Assembly: GCA_964466315.1 (NCBI GenBank)
Contig: CAYXNS010000001.1
Span: 62,001-126,000 of the forward strand
Origin: SMWC01 sp964466315
Lineage (GTDB): Bacteria > Pseudomonadota > Gammaproteobacteria > Steroidobacterales > Rariloculaceae
Reading direction: 5' to 3'
Length of the DNA: 64,000 nt
In this document: positions 52,266 to 60,719 of the stretch, one piece after another
Layout of the letters: the number at the start of each line of letters is the position of its first letter
Position numbering within the stretch: the first letter of the stretch is position 1
Made by a program: the position numbers and the translations under genes
Notes under the pieces: generated by a model
Told to the model about the DNA's origin: nothing
The model's input: the letters and a program-made list of their open reading frames with translations, nothing else
The model's database searches: none

Positions 52266-52281
52266 TACGTTCCCTGGGGCG

Positions 52282-52815
52282 TTAGTCGCTCAGACCGATG
52301 GCCGCGGGGCGTTCCAGGTAGCCGCCGATACTATCGGAAATAATCTCCACGAGCACGATCTCGGAGTCCGAGATTGATGTGACTCGGCCATAGTTCTGTC
52401 CCAGGTAGTGCCCGACCGCGACTCGATAGATCAAGCTATCTGAGGTCTGTACCAAACCGAAGGAATCGCCGCGGGCGTCGAGTGTTCCGACCATTCGCAG
52501 CGTGTCCAGGGGGAACTGCTCGAGAAACTCCCGCGGTCGATTGGGATCCGGCCCCTGGATAGCATCCGGATTGCTGCTTGCGCGAGTCTGTGGCGTCTCA
52601 GGCATGAAAGGCGAGCGCCTCTCGCCGGGTTCGTAGGCATAACTCGGTGCCGGTACGACTTGTGGTAACGGTGCGATGATGCCGCCGGGGCGGGCTTTCA
52701 CCTCATCGATATAGACCTGCAGATCATCCATATCGGCGCTGCATGCGCCGAGCCCCGACGCGGCGATGGCAACGGCGAGCAGGTGCCGGACATTTTTGCG
52801 CTGGGCAGCCATCAT
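52282..52815 (-). CDS. pilP: Type IV pilus lipoprotein PilP
   Basis: A 177-residue lipoprotein. The lipobox is SGLGACSADMDDL (Cys about residue 25), with Asp two residues on not present, so outer- or inner-membrane retention is uncertain. The Pro-rich linker (PLPQVVPAPSYAYEPGERRS, matching the PilP pattern before the folded domain) leads to a beta domain LVQTSDSLIYRVAVGHYLGQ that contacts PilQ. Start overlaps pilO by 4 bases. Confidence 0.93.
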   Translation of the reverse strand: MMAAQRKNVRHLLAVAIAASGLGACSADMDDLQVYIDEVKARPGGIIAPLPQVVPAPSYAYEPGERRSPFMPETPQTRASSNPDAIQGPDPNRPREFLEQFPLDTLRMVGTLDARGDSFGLVQTSDSLIYRVAVGHYLGQNYGRVTSISDSEIVLVEIISDSIGGYLERPAAIGLSD

Positions 52816-53417
52816 CCCTCCGTCGGATCTTCATCCAGGTAGCGGTAGGTCTTGGCCGTAACGTCGAGTGTCAGCTCGTCGAGCGCGTCCGGCGTCAACG
52901 GGCGAATGTTGATGTCGTGTAACGTGACGATACGCGGTAATGCGGCGATGCCACTAACGAAGTTACCGAGTTCGTGGTAGCTGCCCGACAAGCGAATCCT
53001 GATCGGCAGTTCCGCGTAGAACTCTCGCCTAATCTCTCCCATGGGCTGGAAGAGCTGCTCCTCGAGTCCGGCGCCCAACCCTGTCTGGGAGATGTCCACG
53101 AGCAGGTTTGGAACCTCGGTACGTCCCGGTAGCTGACGAAGCATGGCACCGAAAGAACGCTCTATCTCGGCGAGCTGGGAGCGATAGGCATCGAAGTTCG
53201 CGGCCTTGGTCTGCCGCTCTTCGAACGTTGCGCGCAGCTCCTGCTCCTCAAGTTCCACTCTCTCGAGCAGCGGTATCTCCGAGTTGATGACGAAAAAATA
53301 GATGCTGAGCGTGCCAACGGCGACGAACACGACAACGACCGAGATCAGCCTGACAAGCAGCGGCCATCGACCGGGATCGCTCGTGTCCAGTGATTGAAGT
53401 TCTTCGATGATGTTCAT
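52812..53417 (-). CDS. pilO: Type IV pilus inner-membrane protein PilO
   Basis: A 201-residue bitopic protein: one transmembrane helix at about residues 22-45, a coiled coil (EQELRATFEERQTKAANFDA), then a ferredoxin-like periplasmic domain (FYAELPIRIRLSGSYHELGN). It pairs with PilN to form the alignment ring with PilM and PilP. Overlaps pilN and pilP by 4 bases each. Confidence 0.94.
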   Translation of the reverse strand: MNIIEELQSLDTSDPGRWPLLVRLISVVVVFVAVGTLSIYFFVINSEIPLLERVELEEQELRATFEERQTKAANFDAYRSQLAEIERSFGAMLRQLPGRTEVPNLLVDISQTGLGAGLEEQLFQPMGEIRREFYAELPIRIRLSGSYHELGNFVSGIAALPRIVTLHDINIRPLTPDALDELTLDVTAKTYRYLDEDPTEG

Positions 53418-53995
53418 GGCAGCAGCACTTCGCCCTCTTCATCGCTAATAGAGACCTGCTGGGCGAAAATAGTGAACTCGGCATTACGTGCTGCCCCATC
53501 CTCAACCGTCTCCACGACATCCAGCCCCGGATCTCGAAGCCACTCTGAAGAATCGATGTTGCGCATCAGCGCGGAGACGCGCGTACTCGATTGCGCCGTT
53601 CCCGAAATTTCGATGCGGGCAGCGGCCTGAGTGATTTCGGTCAGAAATACACCTTCCGGCAGTGCGTCGACGAGCTCATCGAACAGATGCACGACCTCGG
53701 GTCGAGATCGTTGCAGTTGCTCGATGATGCCCATACGTGCCAGGAGTCGTTCCTTCTGGTTCTCCAGCCCTAGGATCTCATCGATCTGCCTGTCGAGCTC
53801 GGTGATCTCCGCCTTTAGAACGTTGTTGCGAGATTCTTGATTCTGGATCCACTGTTGAACCGTAAGTTTGCTGGCGAGCGTAATGAATCCGGCAATGAGA
53901 ACGGCACCGCCCAGCGCCATCAGAAAATCTTTCTTGCATTTCTGGCGCAGTTCTTCGCGCCACGGTAAGAGATTGATTTTTGGCATGTCAGTCAA
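53414..53995 (-). CDS. pilN: Type IV pilus inner-membrane protein PilN
   Basis: A 193-residue bitopic protein. The cytoplasmic N-terminus carries the PilM-binding motif INLLPWREE (residues 6-14). A transmembrane helix, a coiled coil (NVLKAEITELDRQIDEILGL) and a periplasmic domain follow (ALPEGVFLTEITQAAARIEI). Start overlaps the pilM end by 8 bases. Confidence 0.94.
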   Translation of the reverse strand: MTDMPKINLLPWREELRQKCKKDFLMALGGAVLIAGFITLASKLTVQQWIQNQESRNNVLKAEITELDRQIDEILGLENQKERLLARMGIIEQLQRSRPEVVHLFDELVDALPEGVFLTEITQAAARIEISGTAQSSTRVSALMRNIDSSEWLRDPGLDVVETVEDGAARNAEFTIFAQQVSISDEEGEVLLP

Positions 53996-55049
53996 AACTC
54001 CTCAACGCTAAACCACACGCTGTCAAAAGCGCCGTCGCATCGCTGCGTATGCCCTGAGCCTTCGCTTTCGTTGACAACTTCATCTGCCCCAGCGGATCGC
54101 CGATCTCGGTGGGGATACCGACTCGGCTGCTGATCACGTCGGCAACGCCGGGAATGTTGGCGCAACCACCGCACACGAGAATCTGATCGGGTTGCTCGCG
54201 GTCGCTGCCCGACGCGAGAAAGAACTGCAGCGAGCGGCTGACCTGCTGCGACATATCGTCGATAAACGGGTCGAGCACTTCGGGTTGATAGTTACTCGGC
54301 AGGCCGCCTTCCTTCTTCGCACGCCCGGCATCCTCGACCGACAACCCATAAGTCCGCATGATCTCTTCGGTGAGCTGCTGTCCGCCGAACGCAAAATCGC
54401 GCGTGTAGATGACTTTGAGGTCCTTGAGCACGCTGAACGTCGTCGAGCTCGCGCCGAAATCCATGATGGCGATGAACTTGCCCTCGCCGTTATCGACCAT
54501 CTGATGCGCGAGTAGCTGGCAGGCGTTCTCTACGGCGAAAGCTTCGACGTCCACCACGCTCGCGTCCATGCCCGCGGACTCGACTGCGACCTGACGTTGA
54601 TCGACGTTCTCGGTTCGGGTTGCGACGAGCAGGATGTCTTGCATGTCCGGGTCACGCTCGCTCTCGCCGATGACCTCGAAATCGAAGCTGACCTCTTCTA
54701 TCGGAAACGGGATGTACTGATCGGCCTGGAGTTCGACCTGGCCCTCGAGATCGCTGTCGGTTAGATTACTCGGCATCTGAATGACTTTAGTAATGACGGC
54801 GTCGCCGCTGATCGCGAAGGCGACGTCTCTGACCTTCGTACCGGAACGCTTCACCGCACGGCGGATCACCTCGCCGACGGCCTCGGCGTCGACGATCGCC
54901 TTTTCGTTGATCGCATTGGGCGGCGTCGGCTCGGCAGCATAGGATTCGACCCGGTATTCCTGGCCGTTCTGGTTCAGCTCGATCAACTTGATCGAGGAGG
55001 TCGTAATATCCAGCCCGATAAGGACCTTGGTCACCCGGCTTCCGAACAC
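53988..55049 (-). CDS. pilM: Type IV pilus actin-like ATPase PilM
   Basis: Cytoplasmic actin-fold protein that binds ATP and the PilN tail, 353 residues. Phosphate loops: LIGLDITTSSIKLIEL, IAIMDFGASSTTFSVLKDL and ILVCGGCANIPGVADVI. GTG 55049 is preferred because an AAAGGA Shine-Dalgarno lies 6 bases before it and homology begins there; an in-frame TTG at 55085 lacks such a site. First gene of pilMNOPQ; the riboswitch-like element is about 260 bases upstream. Confidence 0.94.
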   Translation of the reverse strand: MFGSRVTKVLIGLDITTSSIKLIELNQNGQEYRVESYAAEPTPPNAINEKAIVDAEAVGEVIRRAVKRSGTKVRDVAFAISGDAVITKVIQMPSNLTDSDLEGQVELQADQYIPFPIEEVSFDFEVIGESERDPDMQDILLVATRTENVDQRQVAVESAGMDASVVDVEAFAVENACQLLAHQMVDNGEGKFIAIMDFGASSTTFSVLKDLKVIYTRDFAFGGQQLTEEIMRTYGLSVEDAGRAKKEGGLPSNYQPEVLDPFIDDMSQQVSRSLQFFLASGSDREQPDQILVCGGCANIPGVADVISSRVGIPTEIGDPLGQMKLSTKAKAQGIRSDATALLTACGLALRSFD

Positions 55050-55102
55050 CTGTTTTCCTTTCCAACTCCGAGGGTTGGGGTACAATCCTAATATTCTGTC
55101 AA

Positions 55103-55131
55103 GTTATCCAATTTAACTATATATCAGGCAA
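55103..55131 (-). promoter_or_regulatory. Candidate proximal pilM promoter
   Basis: On the minus strand, TTGCCT (55126-55131) and GATAAC (55103-55108) are separated by 17 bases, each matching four of six consensus positions, in an AT-rich stretch unusual for this genome. It would start a transcript about 45-50 bases before pilM GTG 55049 and bypass the upstream riboswitch. An unpaired TTGACA lies just downstream. Confidence 0.35.
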
Positions 55132-55307
55132 GAGATACATAGTTATGACCGAATTCACGACCCCGGCCGTGTATCGGGTTACCTGCTCCGGCAGGCCCAG
55201 CGGCGAGGAATCCGGGCGCTTTCGGGCCGTGATTCGGTTTCGAAAGGGGGCGTGCTCGTGGCCTGGACGGGCGGTGGACAAGGGCGGCTGGCGAAGCGGT
55301 CTTCTCC

Positions 55308-55412
55308 TGCTCCGGCAGCCCCGCTATCCTAGGCGGGCCTTGTGGATAAAGGCCCGGCCCGTAGACCGGTGGCTTTGCGTCCCTATCTTTCGATGGGTTT
55401 GCCTACTCCGGC
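55308..55412 (-). promoter_or_regulatory. Class I cyclic di-GMP riboswitch (GEMM) upstream of pilM
   Basis: On the pilM strand the sequence follows the GEMM-I aptamer in order. GGCAAACC is followed by a hairpin capped by GAAA (CCCATC-GAAA-GATAGGG, 55381-55397), then the near-invariant GGGACGCAAAGCC, ACCGGTCTA, a P2 hairpin with 8-bp stem CGGGCCTT/AAGGCCCG (55334-55356), and GGATAGCGGGGCTGCCGG at the 3' side. This matches the V. cholerae Vc2 aptamer block by block. The position equivalent to Vc2 G20 is G, which favours c-di-GMP over 3',3'-cGAMP. The aptamer points toward pilMNOPQ, and is antisense to the mrcA leader. No clear terminator follows it. Confidence 0.85.
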
Positions 55413-55465
55413 GACTATGCGCAAAGGCACGGTCGTAGGCAAGGAAGTAGAATGCACCTTCGGCG

Positions 55466-58027
55466 ATGAGAAAATACCTAAGAATTGCGGCGATTATTTC
55501 GGTTTACGGCGTAACCGGGATCGTGGCCTTGGGCGGGCTTTTTGCGGGCGGTTACTACTACGTCGCGCCCACACTGCCGCAGGCCGAGGAGCTGCGCGAC
55601 ATCAGGCTCCAGATCCCGCTTTCCGTCTACAGCCGGGACGGGCGGCTCATGGCGCTGTTTGGCGAGAAGCAGCGTACCCCAGCGAGATTCGAGGATGTCC
55701 CACCGGTCCTCGTGCAGGCCGTATTGGCGGCCGAGGACGACCGTTTCTTCGACCATCCAGGCTTCGATTATCAGGGCTATATGCGTGCCGGGCTCAATTT
55801 TCTGCTCTCGGGCGGTGACCGCAGCCAGGGCGGCAGCACGATCACGATCCAGGTTGCGAGGATGTACTTTCTCAATAGGGACAAGACTTTTGTTCGTAAA
55901 TTCAAAGAGTTAATTCTTGCTACCCGTATCGAGCGAGAGTTCTCCAAGCAGGAGATCCTCGAGCTCTATCTCAATACGACGTTCTTTGGCCAGCACGCCT
56001 ACGGTGTCGTGGCTGCCGCGCGGATCTATTTCGGCAAGGAGCTTCACGAACTCACGGTCGCCGAGGCGGCGATCATCGGCGGCATCCCTCAGGGACCTTC
56101 GATCCTGAATCCCTACAACAACCCCGAAGCTGCCGCACAGCGCAGAACCTACGTGCTGCGTCGCATGCGCGAACTCGGCTTCATCTCCGAGACTGAATAT
56201 CACACGGCGATGACAACACCCGTCGAGAGCAGGGTCTATGGACCGCAGCTCGAACTCGGGGCCCCCTACGTTGCCGAGATGGTCAGGGCGGAGCTCATCC
56301 GGCGACTCGGGCCAGCGGCTTACGAGGCCGGCCTCAAGGTGACGACGACGATAGACAGCCGGCTGCAGCGCACGGCGCAAAGGGCGCTCCGTAATGGCTT
56401 GATCGGCTACGACGAGCGCCACGGTTATCGTGGGCCGGTCGCCCAGGTCGAGCTGGCCGAGTTCTCGCCCGAAGCTGCGGTGTCCCAGGCAGATGGCTGG
56501 GAGGCCCTGCTCAGCGATTACACGGACATCACGGGCTTTAAGACCGGGCTCGTGGTCAGCGTCGAGGAGATCGAGCCCGAACCGGGGCCCGTAATCGCGA
56601 TCGAGGAGTATGCGGCGGCACCGGTTGAAGAGGAAGGGCTGGTACTCGAGCCACCGCCGGTTCGCGACCGCGCGCAGGTTTATTTCTCTGACTGGGGCCT
56701 TCTGCCCATAGAGCTCGAATCCGTCGATTGGGCGGCAGCGTTCATCAGCGATGACCTCGTGGACCGAGCACCGGAGAAGGTCGGCGACGTACTCGATCCG
56801 GGCGATGTCGTGCGTTTTCGCTTGTTGGAAGACGGCAGCTTGCGGCTCGCGCAGGTCCCCCAGGTGCAGGGTGCGGTCGTCTCTCTGGATCCCATGGACG
56901 GCGCCGTCACGGCGCTCGTGGGGGGTTTCGACTTCTACCTCAGCAATTATAATCGCGCGACCCAGTCCCAACGTCAGCCGGGCTCGTCCTTCAAACCATT
57001 CGTCTACTCTGCCGCGCTGGAAAACGGCTTCACGGTAGCGACCATCGTCAATGATGCGCCCATTGTCGAAGCCAGCCCGGAGCTCGAGGCTGAGTGGCGT
57101 CCCGGTAACTATTCCGGTGTCTTCAGCGGCCCGACCCGGCTGCGCGAGGCCCTCGTGAAATCGCTGAACCTCGTATCCGTCAGAGTCATTCAACGGGTGG
57201 GTATCGGCGCGACGGTCCAGCATCTGGAGTCCTTCGGCTTCGACGATACGGCGTTGCCGGCAAACGCGACGCTCGCACTCGGCGCAGGTGGCGTGGCACC
57301 GCTGAGTCTCGTCGACGGCTACGCCGTTTTCGCGAACGGCGGTTACAAGGTCGATGCGTATTTGATCGATCGCATCGAAGATATCGATGGCGATGTGCTG
57401 TATGACGCTTCGCCTAATCTCGTCTGCCAACCCTGTGACGAGCTGGATTTCGAGGCGCCGGTGATCCCGATGCTCGTCGGGAGCCCGATCGAGCTGTACC
57501 CGAAGACTCCGGAGGCCCAACGCATCATCTCGGCGCAGAACGCTTATCTCATCAACGACATGATGCAGGATGTCGTGCGCCGCGGTACGGGACGGGCTGC
57601 GTACGCGGCACTGAGAAGAGATGATCTCGCCGGCAAGACCGGCACGACCAACGATCGGCGTGACGCCTGGTTCGCCGGGTTCAACGGCGACCTTGTGACA
57701 GCGGCCTGGGTAGGATTCGATCAGGAGCGCTCGCTAGGGCGCTACGAACAGGGTGCGGCCACGGCGCTACCGATGTGGATCGAGTTCATGGACGAAGCGC
57801 TGGATGGTGTGGGCCATCATGCGATGGAGCAGCCGCCGGGGATCGTTGATGTGCGAATCAATCCCGAGAATGGTCTCGTGGCGGCCGCGAATACGGGCAG
57901 CATCTTCGAGAAATTTCGTCTCGATCATATCCCCGACCGGGAGCAGGAACATGAGGAATGGACTCCCGAGATCTTTCTGGGCCAGGGCGAGACTGGAGCC
58001 GAGCAAGGCCAAGAACCACTCTTCTGA
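55466..58027 (+). CDS. mrcA: Penicillin-binding protein 1A
   Basis: Bifunctional peptidoglycan synthase, 853 residues. N-terminal transmembrane anchor (residues ~8-32); glycosyltransferase domain with catalytic Glu in AAEDDRFFDHPGFD and STITIQVARM; a long insert (residues ~310-470) of OB-like and acidic linker sequence; transpeptidase with active Ser in PGSSFKPFVYS, SLN motif (VKSLNLVSVRV) and KTGT (LAGKTGTTNDRRDAWFAG). Divergent from pilM, the arrangement usual in gammaproteobacteria. The 380-base upstream gap contains the riboswitch on the other strand. Confidence 0.95.
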   Translation: MRKYLRIAAIISVYGVTGIVALGGLFAGGYYYVAPTLPQAEELRDIRLQIPLSVYSRDGRLMALFGEKQRTPARFEDVPPVLVQAVLAAEDDRFFDHPGFDYQGYMRAGLNFLLSGGDRSQGGSTITIQVARMYFLNRDKTFVRKFKELILATRIEREFSKQEILELYLNTTFFGQHAYGVVAAARIYFGKELHELTVAEAAIIGGIPQGPSILNPYNNPEAAAQRRTYVLRRMRELGFISETEYHTAMTTPVESRVYGPQLELGAPYVAEMVRAELIRRLGPAAYEAGLKVTTTIDSRLQRTAQRALRNGLIGYDERHGYRGPVAQVELAEFSPEAAVSQADGWEALLSDYTDITGFKTGLVVSVEEIEPEPGPVIAIEEYAAAPVEEEGLVLEPPPVRDRAQVYFSDWGLLPIELESVDWAAAFISDDLVDRAPEKVGDVLDPGDVVRFRLLEDGSLRLAQVPQVQGAVVSLDPMDGAVTALVGGFDFYLSNYNRATQSQRQPGSSFKPFVYSAALENGFTVATIVNDAPIVEASPELEAEWRPGNYSGVFSGPTRLREALVKSLNLVSVRVIQRVGIGATVQHLESFGFDDTALPANATLALGAGGVAPLSLVDGYAVFANGGYKVDAYLIDRIEDIDGDVLYDASPNLVCQPCDELDFEAPVIPMLVGSPIELYPKTPEAQRIISAQNAYLINDMMQDVVRRGTGRAAYAALRRDDLAGKTGTTNDRRDAWFAGFNGDLVTAAWVGFDQERSLGRYEQGAATALPMWIEFMDEALDGVGHHAMEQPPGIVDVRINPENGLVAAANTGSIFEKFRLDHIPDREQEHEEWTPEIFLGQGETGAEQGQEPLF

Positions 58028-58045
58028 CGAGCGTACGAGCTAGAT

Positions 58046-58666
58046 ATGGGGGCTAAACGCGGACCGGGTACCGAAGCGTTACGCGAACAGCTCGCACAGG
58101 AGGCCGCACGCCTCATCGTCGATCACGGCATATACGACTACGGCCAGGCAAAGCGCAAGGCGGCGCTGCGCTTCGGCGTTCGTGAAGCCAGCGCACTACC
58201 GAGTAACTCTGAGATCGAGTCGAGCGTCATCGAGCGTCAGCGTATCTTCGAGCCGGAGGTGCACGAGTGGCGGCTCGCGGCCATGCGCAGGTTAGCAACC
58301 GAGATCATGGAGTTTCTCGCCGAATTCCAACCGCGCCTCGTCGGCCCCGTGTTGGCAGGAACCGTGACAGAGAATTCGCCGCTGGAGTTGCACGTTTTCA
58401 CAGACTCTCCTGAGGCGGTATTGACTGAACTCGAGGTGAAGGGCATAGGGAGCCGCAATTGTCAGCGCCGCTACCGTTTCAACGGTCAGGAGCTGTCCAT
58501 CGTGCCGGGATTCAACTTCAATAGGGGCGGCGAGCGCGTTTACGTCATCATTTTCCCGGAGAAGGGCGTGCGCCAGGCACCGCTCAGCCCTATAGACCGG
58601 CGGCCCATGCAGCGCGCGAGCAGGCGCCGCGTTCTGGCGTTACTCGATCAACAAGCGGTTGGTTAA
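58046..58666 (+). CDS. Conserved hypothetical protein, nucleotidyltransferase-like
   Basis: A 206-residue protein I cannot assign to a named family. The N-terminal half is helical with basic stretches (DYGQAKRKAALRFGV). The middle (FQPRLVGPVLAGTVTENSPL, then ELHVFTDSPEAVL) has the rhythm of a nucleotidyltransferase Gly-Ser/Thr loop, but the usual Asp-x-Asp pair is not clear. The C-terminus is Arg-rich. It follows mrcA by 18 bases and its stop overlaps the convergent gltA stop by 4 bases. Confidence 0.6.
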   Translation: MGAKRGPGTEALREQLAQEAARLIVDHGIYDYGQAKRKAALRFGVREASALPSNSEIESSVIERQRIFEPEVHEWRLAAMRRLATEIMEFLAEFQPRLVGPVLAGTVTENSPLELHVFTDSPEAVLTELEVKGIGSRNCQRRYRFNGQELSIVPGFNFNRGGERVYVIIFPEKGVRQAPLSPIDRRPMQRASRRRVLALLDQQAVG

Positions 58667-59961
58667 CCGCGATCGCTAACGGGGACATAGTCCCGCTGGC
58701 CGGGGCCGTTATAGAGCTGTCGCGGGCGGCCTATGCGCGAGGTCGGATCCGCAACCATCTCGCGCCAGTGCGTCACCCAGCCCACGCAACGGGCGATTGC
58801 GAACATCACCGTGAACATCGACTTCGGGATACCTAACGCCTGGTAGATGATGCCCGAATAGAAATCGACGTTTGGGTAGAGATTCTTCTCTATGAAGTAC
58901 TGATCCTTGAGCGCGATCTCTTCGAGCTTCAGCGCCTTCTCGAACAGCGGCGAATCGTGCTGGCCTAAGCCCTCCAGCACGCGATGGCACATCCTCCGGA
59001 TAATGGCGGCTCGTGGGTCGTAGCTCTTGTACACGCGGTGGCCGAACCCCATGAGGCGAAACGGATCGTCCTTGTCTTTTGCCCGCGCGACGTACTCGTT
59101 GATGCGATCGGCGGTGCCGATCTCCTCGAGCATGTTGATCACGGCTTCGTTGGCGCCACCATGTGCTGGGCCCCAGAGTGCAGAGATACCCGCCGCGATG
59201 GCCGAGTAGGGACTCGTACCGGAGCTTCCGGCCATTCGAACCGTCGACGTGCTGCAGTTCTGCTCATGGTCGGCGTGCAGGATGAACAATAGATCCAGGG
59301 CTTCCGCCGCGATCGGGGCGGCCTCGTACTCGTCAGCGGGTACGGCGAAGAACATACTCAGCAGGTTGCCGCAGTAATCCAGATCGTTTTTCGGATAGAC
59401 GAAGGGTTGGCCCAGTGTGTGCTTATAGGCGGCGGCTGCGATCGTTGGAATTTTGGCGAGGATCCGGTGAGCGAAGGTGTCGCGATCCTCAGGATCGTGG
59501 ATATCGGTCGTATCGTGATAGAAGGCGGAGAGAGAAGCGACTACTCCCGAGACCATGGCCATCGGATGAGCGTCGTTCTGGAAGCCGTTGAAGAAGCGCA
59601 GCAACGACTCGTTGATCATCGTGTGCGTGCAAATAGATTCTTCGAACTCATCGAGCGCGATTTGTGTTGGCAACTCGCCATGGAGCAGCAGGTAGCAGAC
59701 TTCGAGGTAACTCGACTGTTCGGCCAACTGCTCGATCGGATAGCCGCGATACAAGAGCACGCCGGCTTCGCCGTCGATATACGTGACCTGACTCGAACAG
59801 CTAGCAGTAGCGGCATATCCGGGGTCGTAGGTAAATACGCCTTGCTTGCCGTACAGAGATGTTACGTCCAGGACGCTCGGTCCAATGGTGGGATCGTAGC
59901 GCCGAAGCTCGAGTTCTGCACCGGATTCGGGATCGGTCAGGGTGTAGTGCTTATCGGTCAT
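58663..59961 (-). CDS. gltA: Citrate synthase
   Basis: Condenses oxaloacetate and acetyl-CoA, first step of the TCA cycle. 432 residues, type II (hexameric, NADH-sensitive class by length and by the N-terminal domain DPESGAELELRRYDPTIGPS). Catalytic residues: His in WGPAHGGANEAV, His in MGFGHRVYKSYDPRA and Asp in PNVDFYSGII. Single gene with its own upstream region of about 185 bases. Confidence 0.96.
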   Translation of the reverse strand: MTDKHYTLTDPESGAELELRRYDPTIGPSVLDVTSLYGKQGVFTYDPGYAATASCSSQVTYIDGEAGVLLYRGYPIEQLAEQSSYLEVCYLLLHGELPTQIALDEFEESICTHTMINESLLRFFNGFQNDAHPMAMVSGVVASLSAFYHDTTDIHDPEDRDTFAHRILAKIPTIAAAAYKHTLGQPFVYPKNDLDYCGNLLSMFFAVPADEYEAAPIAAEALDLLFILHADHEQNCSTSTVRMAGSSGTSPYSAIAAGISALWGPAHGGANEAVINMLEEIGTADRINEYVARAKDKDDPFRLMGFGHRVYKSYDPRAAIIRRMCHRVLEGLGQHDSPLFEKALKLEEIALKDQYFIEKNLYPNVDFYSGIIYQALGIPKSMFTVMFAIARCVGWVTHWREMVADPTSRIGRPRQLYNGPGQRDYVPVSDRG

Positions 59962-60147
59962 ACGCTTGCCGCTGGCTCCTCTAGATTATTCTTGCCGCCC
60001 ATGGTGATGAGGGACGGCCTATGGCCTGTCTGCCGCAATTCCCTAGAGTACGAACCCCAGAGGGGCACAAGGACGCCCATTATAGCAGCGCAGGGGCCGC
60101 CTGAGGGGGCCGAAGACGAATCCGATGACTGGTCTAGCGGGTCGCTG

Positions 60148-60360
60148 TCAGGCGCTCGGGCCTCGCCCGTAGCGCTTGCGGAACTTATCCACACGGCCGC
60201 CCGTGTCCACGATCTTCTGTTTGCCCGTGTAAAACGGGTGACAGTTGGAGCAAACCTCGACGCTGAGATCGCCGGACAGTGTCGATCGGGTCGTGAACTC
60301 GTTCCCGCAGCTGCAGGTCACTTTGATGTCGCCGTATTCTGGGTGGATCTCTGCTTTCAT
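60148..60360 (-). CDS. rpmE: Ribosomal protein L31 (zinc-binding form)
   Basis: A 70-residue L31. The protein starts MKAEIHPEYGDIKVTCSCGN, typical of the family, so ATG 60360 is chosen over longer frames. All four zinc ligands of the C+ form are present (TCSCGNEF and EVCSNCHPFYTG), so it is the zinc-containing paralogue rather than the C- (YkgM) type. Conserved ending RVDKFRKRYGR. Confidence 0.95.
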   Translation of the reverse strand: MKAEIHPEYGDIKVTCSCGNEFTTRSTLSGDLSVEVCSNCHPFYTGKQKIVDTGGRVDKFRKRYGRGPSA

Positions 60361-60719
60361 GGCGTCGCAAGCCCGGTCTCGAGGGCGCGTGAGCATACTG
60401 CCAGGACGGTCTAAACACAAGGCGCGCCGGGACTTACTTCAAGAATCCGGTCCCGGTCCCGAGCCTAAGGTCAGGAACAGCCACGAAAAACGAGTTTTAT
60501 CCACAGTTGCGGTGGATAACTCTGTGGAGAAATCGCACCGTTCGCTCATGGAGCCGCGGCGTACCGGGATTTAGCTTAGATTGACCCATAAACGAACAGG
60601 GGTACTATTCGTATATTAATTAGGTAGTTAAGAAGTAGTAGTGATGAATGTTAAGAGTAGTCACGTCTAAAGAGCTTGTTTCAGGGGCCCGGCTTGCCAG
60701 TTGTGCATAAAATCGCGAT
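60361..60719. other. Gene-free stretch with DnaA-box-like sites and an AT-rich tract
   Basis: No coding sequence is supported here. It contains the upstream region of rpmE, the paired DnaA-box-like sites at about 60.5 kb, and an AT-rich segment (about 60605-60665) with repeated TAG trinucleotides (GTAGTTAAGAAGTAGTAGTG). The compositional change from the flanking DNA is obvious by eye. Confidence 0.6.
60497..60519. promoter_or_regulatory. Facing pair of DnaA-box-like sequences
   Basis: TTATCCACA (60497-60505), a perfect consensus DnaA box, faces GGTGGATAA (60511-60519), the complement of TTATCCACC, across 5 bases. Together they form an 8-bp inverted repeat. A further TGTGGA follows at 60523-60528. 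The sites may bind DnaA as regulator or titration site, or may simply be a hairpin. No dnaA, dnaN or mnmG is nearby. Confidence 0.45.

Noticed and set aside
55081..55118. TTGACA just upstream of pilM as a -35 box
   Set aside because: No acceptable -10 at 16-18 bases; the TTGCCT/GATAAC pair slightly upstream fits better.
55334..55356. Intrinsic terminator for mrcA-side transcription (CGGGCCTT hairpin)
   Set aside because: No T run on either side, and its position coincides with P2 of the riboswitch on the minus strand.
55145..55438. 97-codon plus-strand ORF between pilM and mrcA
   Set aside because: Composition looks non-coding and it overlaps the riboswitch structure on the opposite strand; no homology recognised.
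55910..57520. 536-codon open frame antisense to mrcA
   Set aside because: It mirrors a GC-rich gene with an unmistakable PBP1A sequence on the plus strand; the antisense protein has Arg/Asp-rich composition and no family resemblance.
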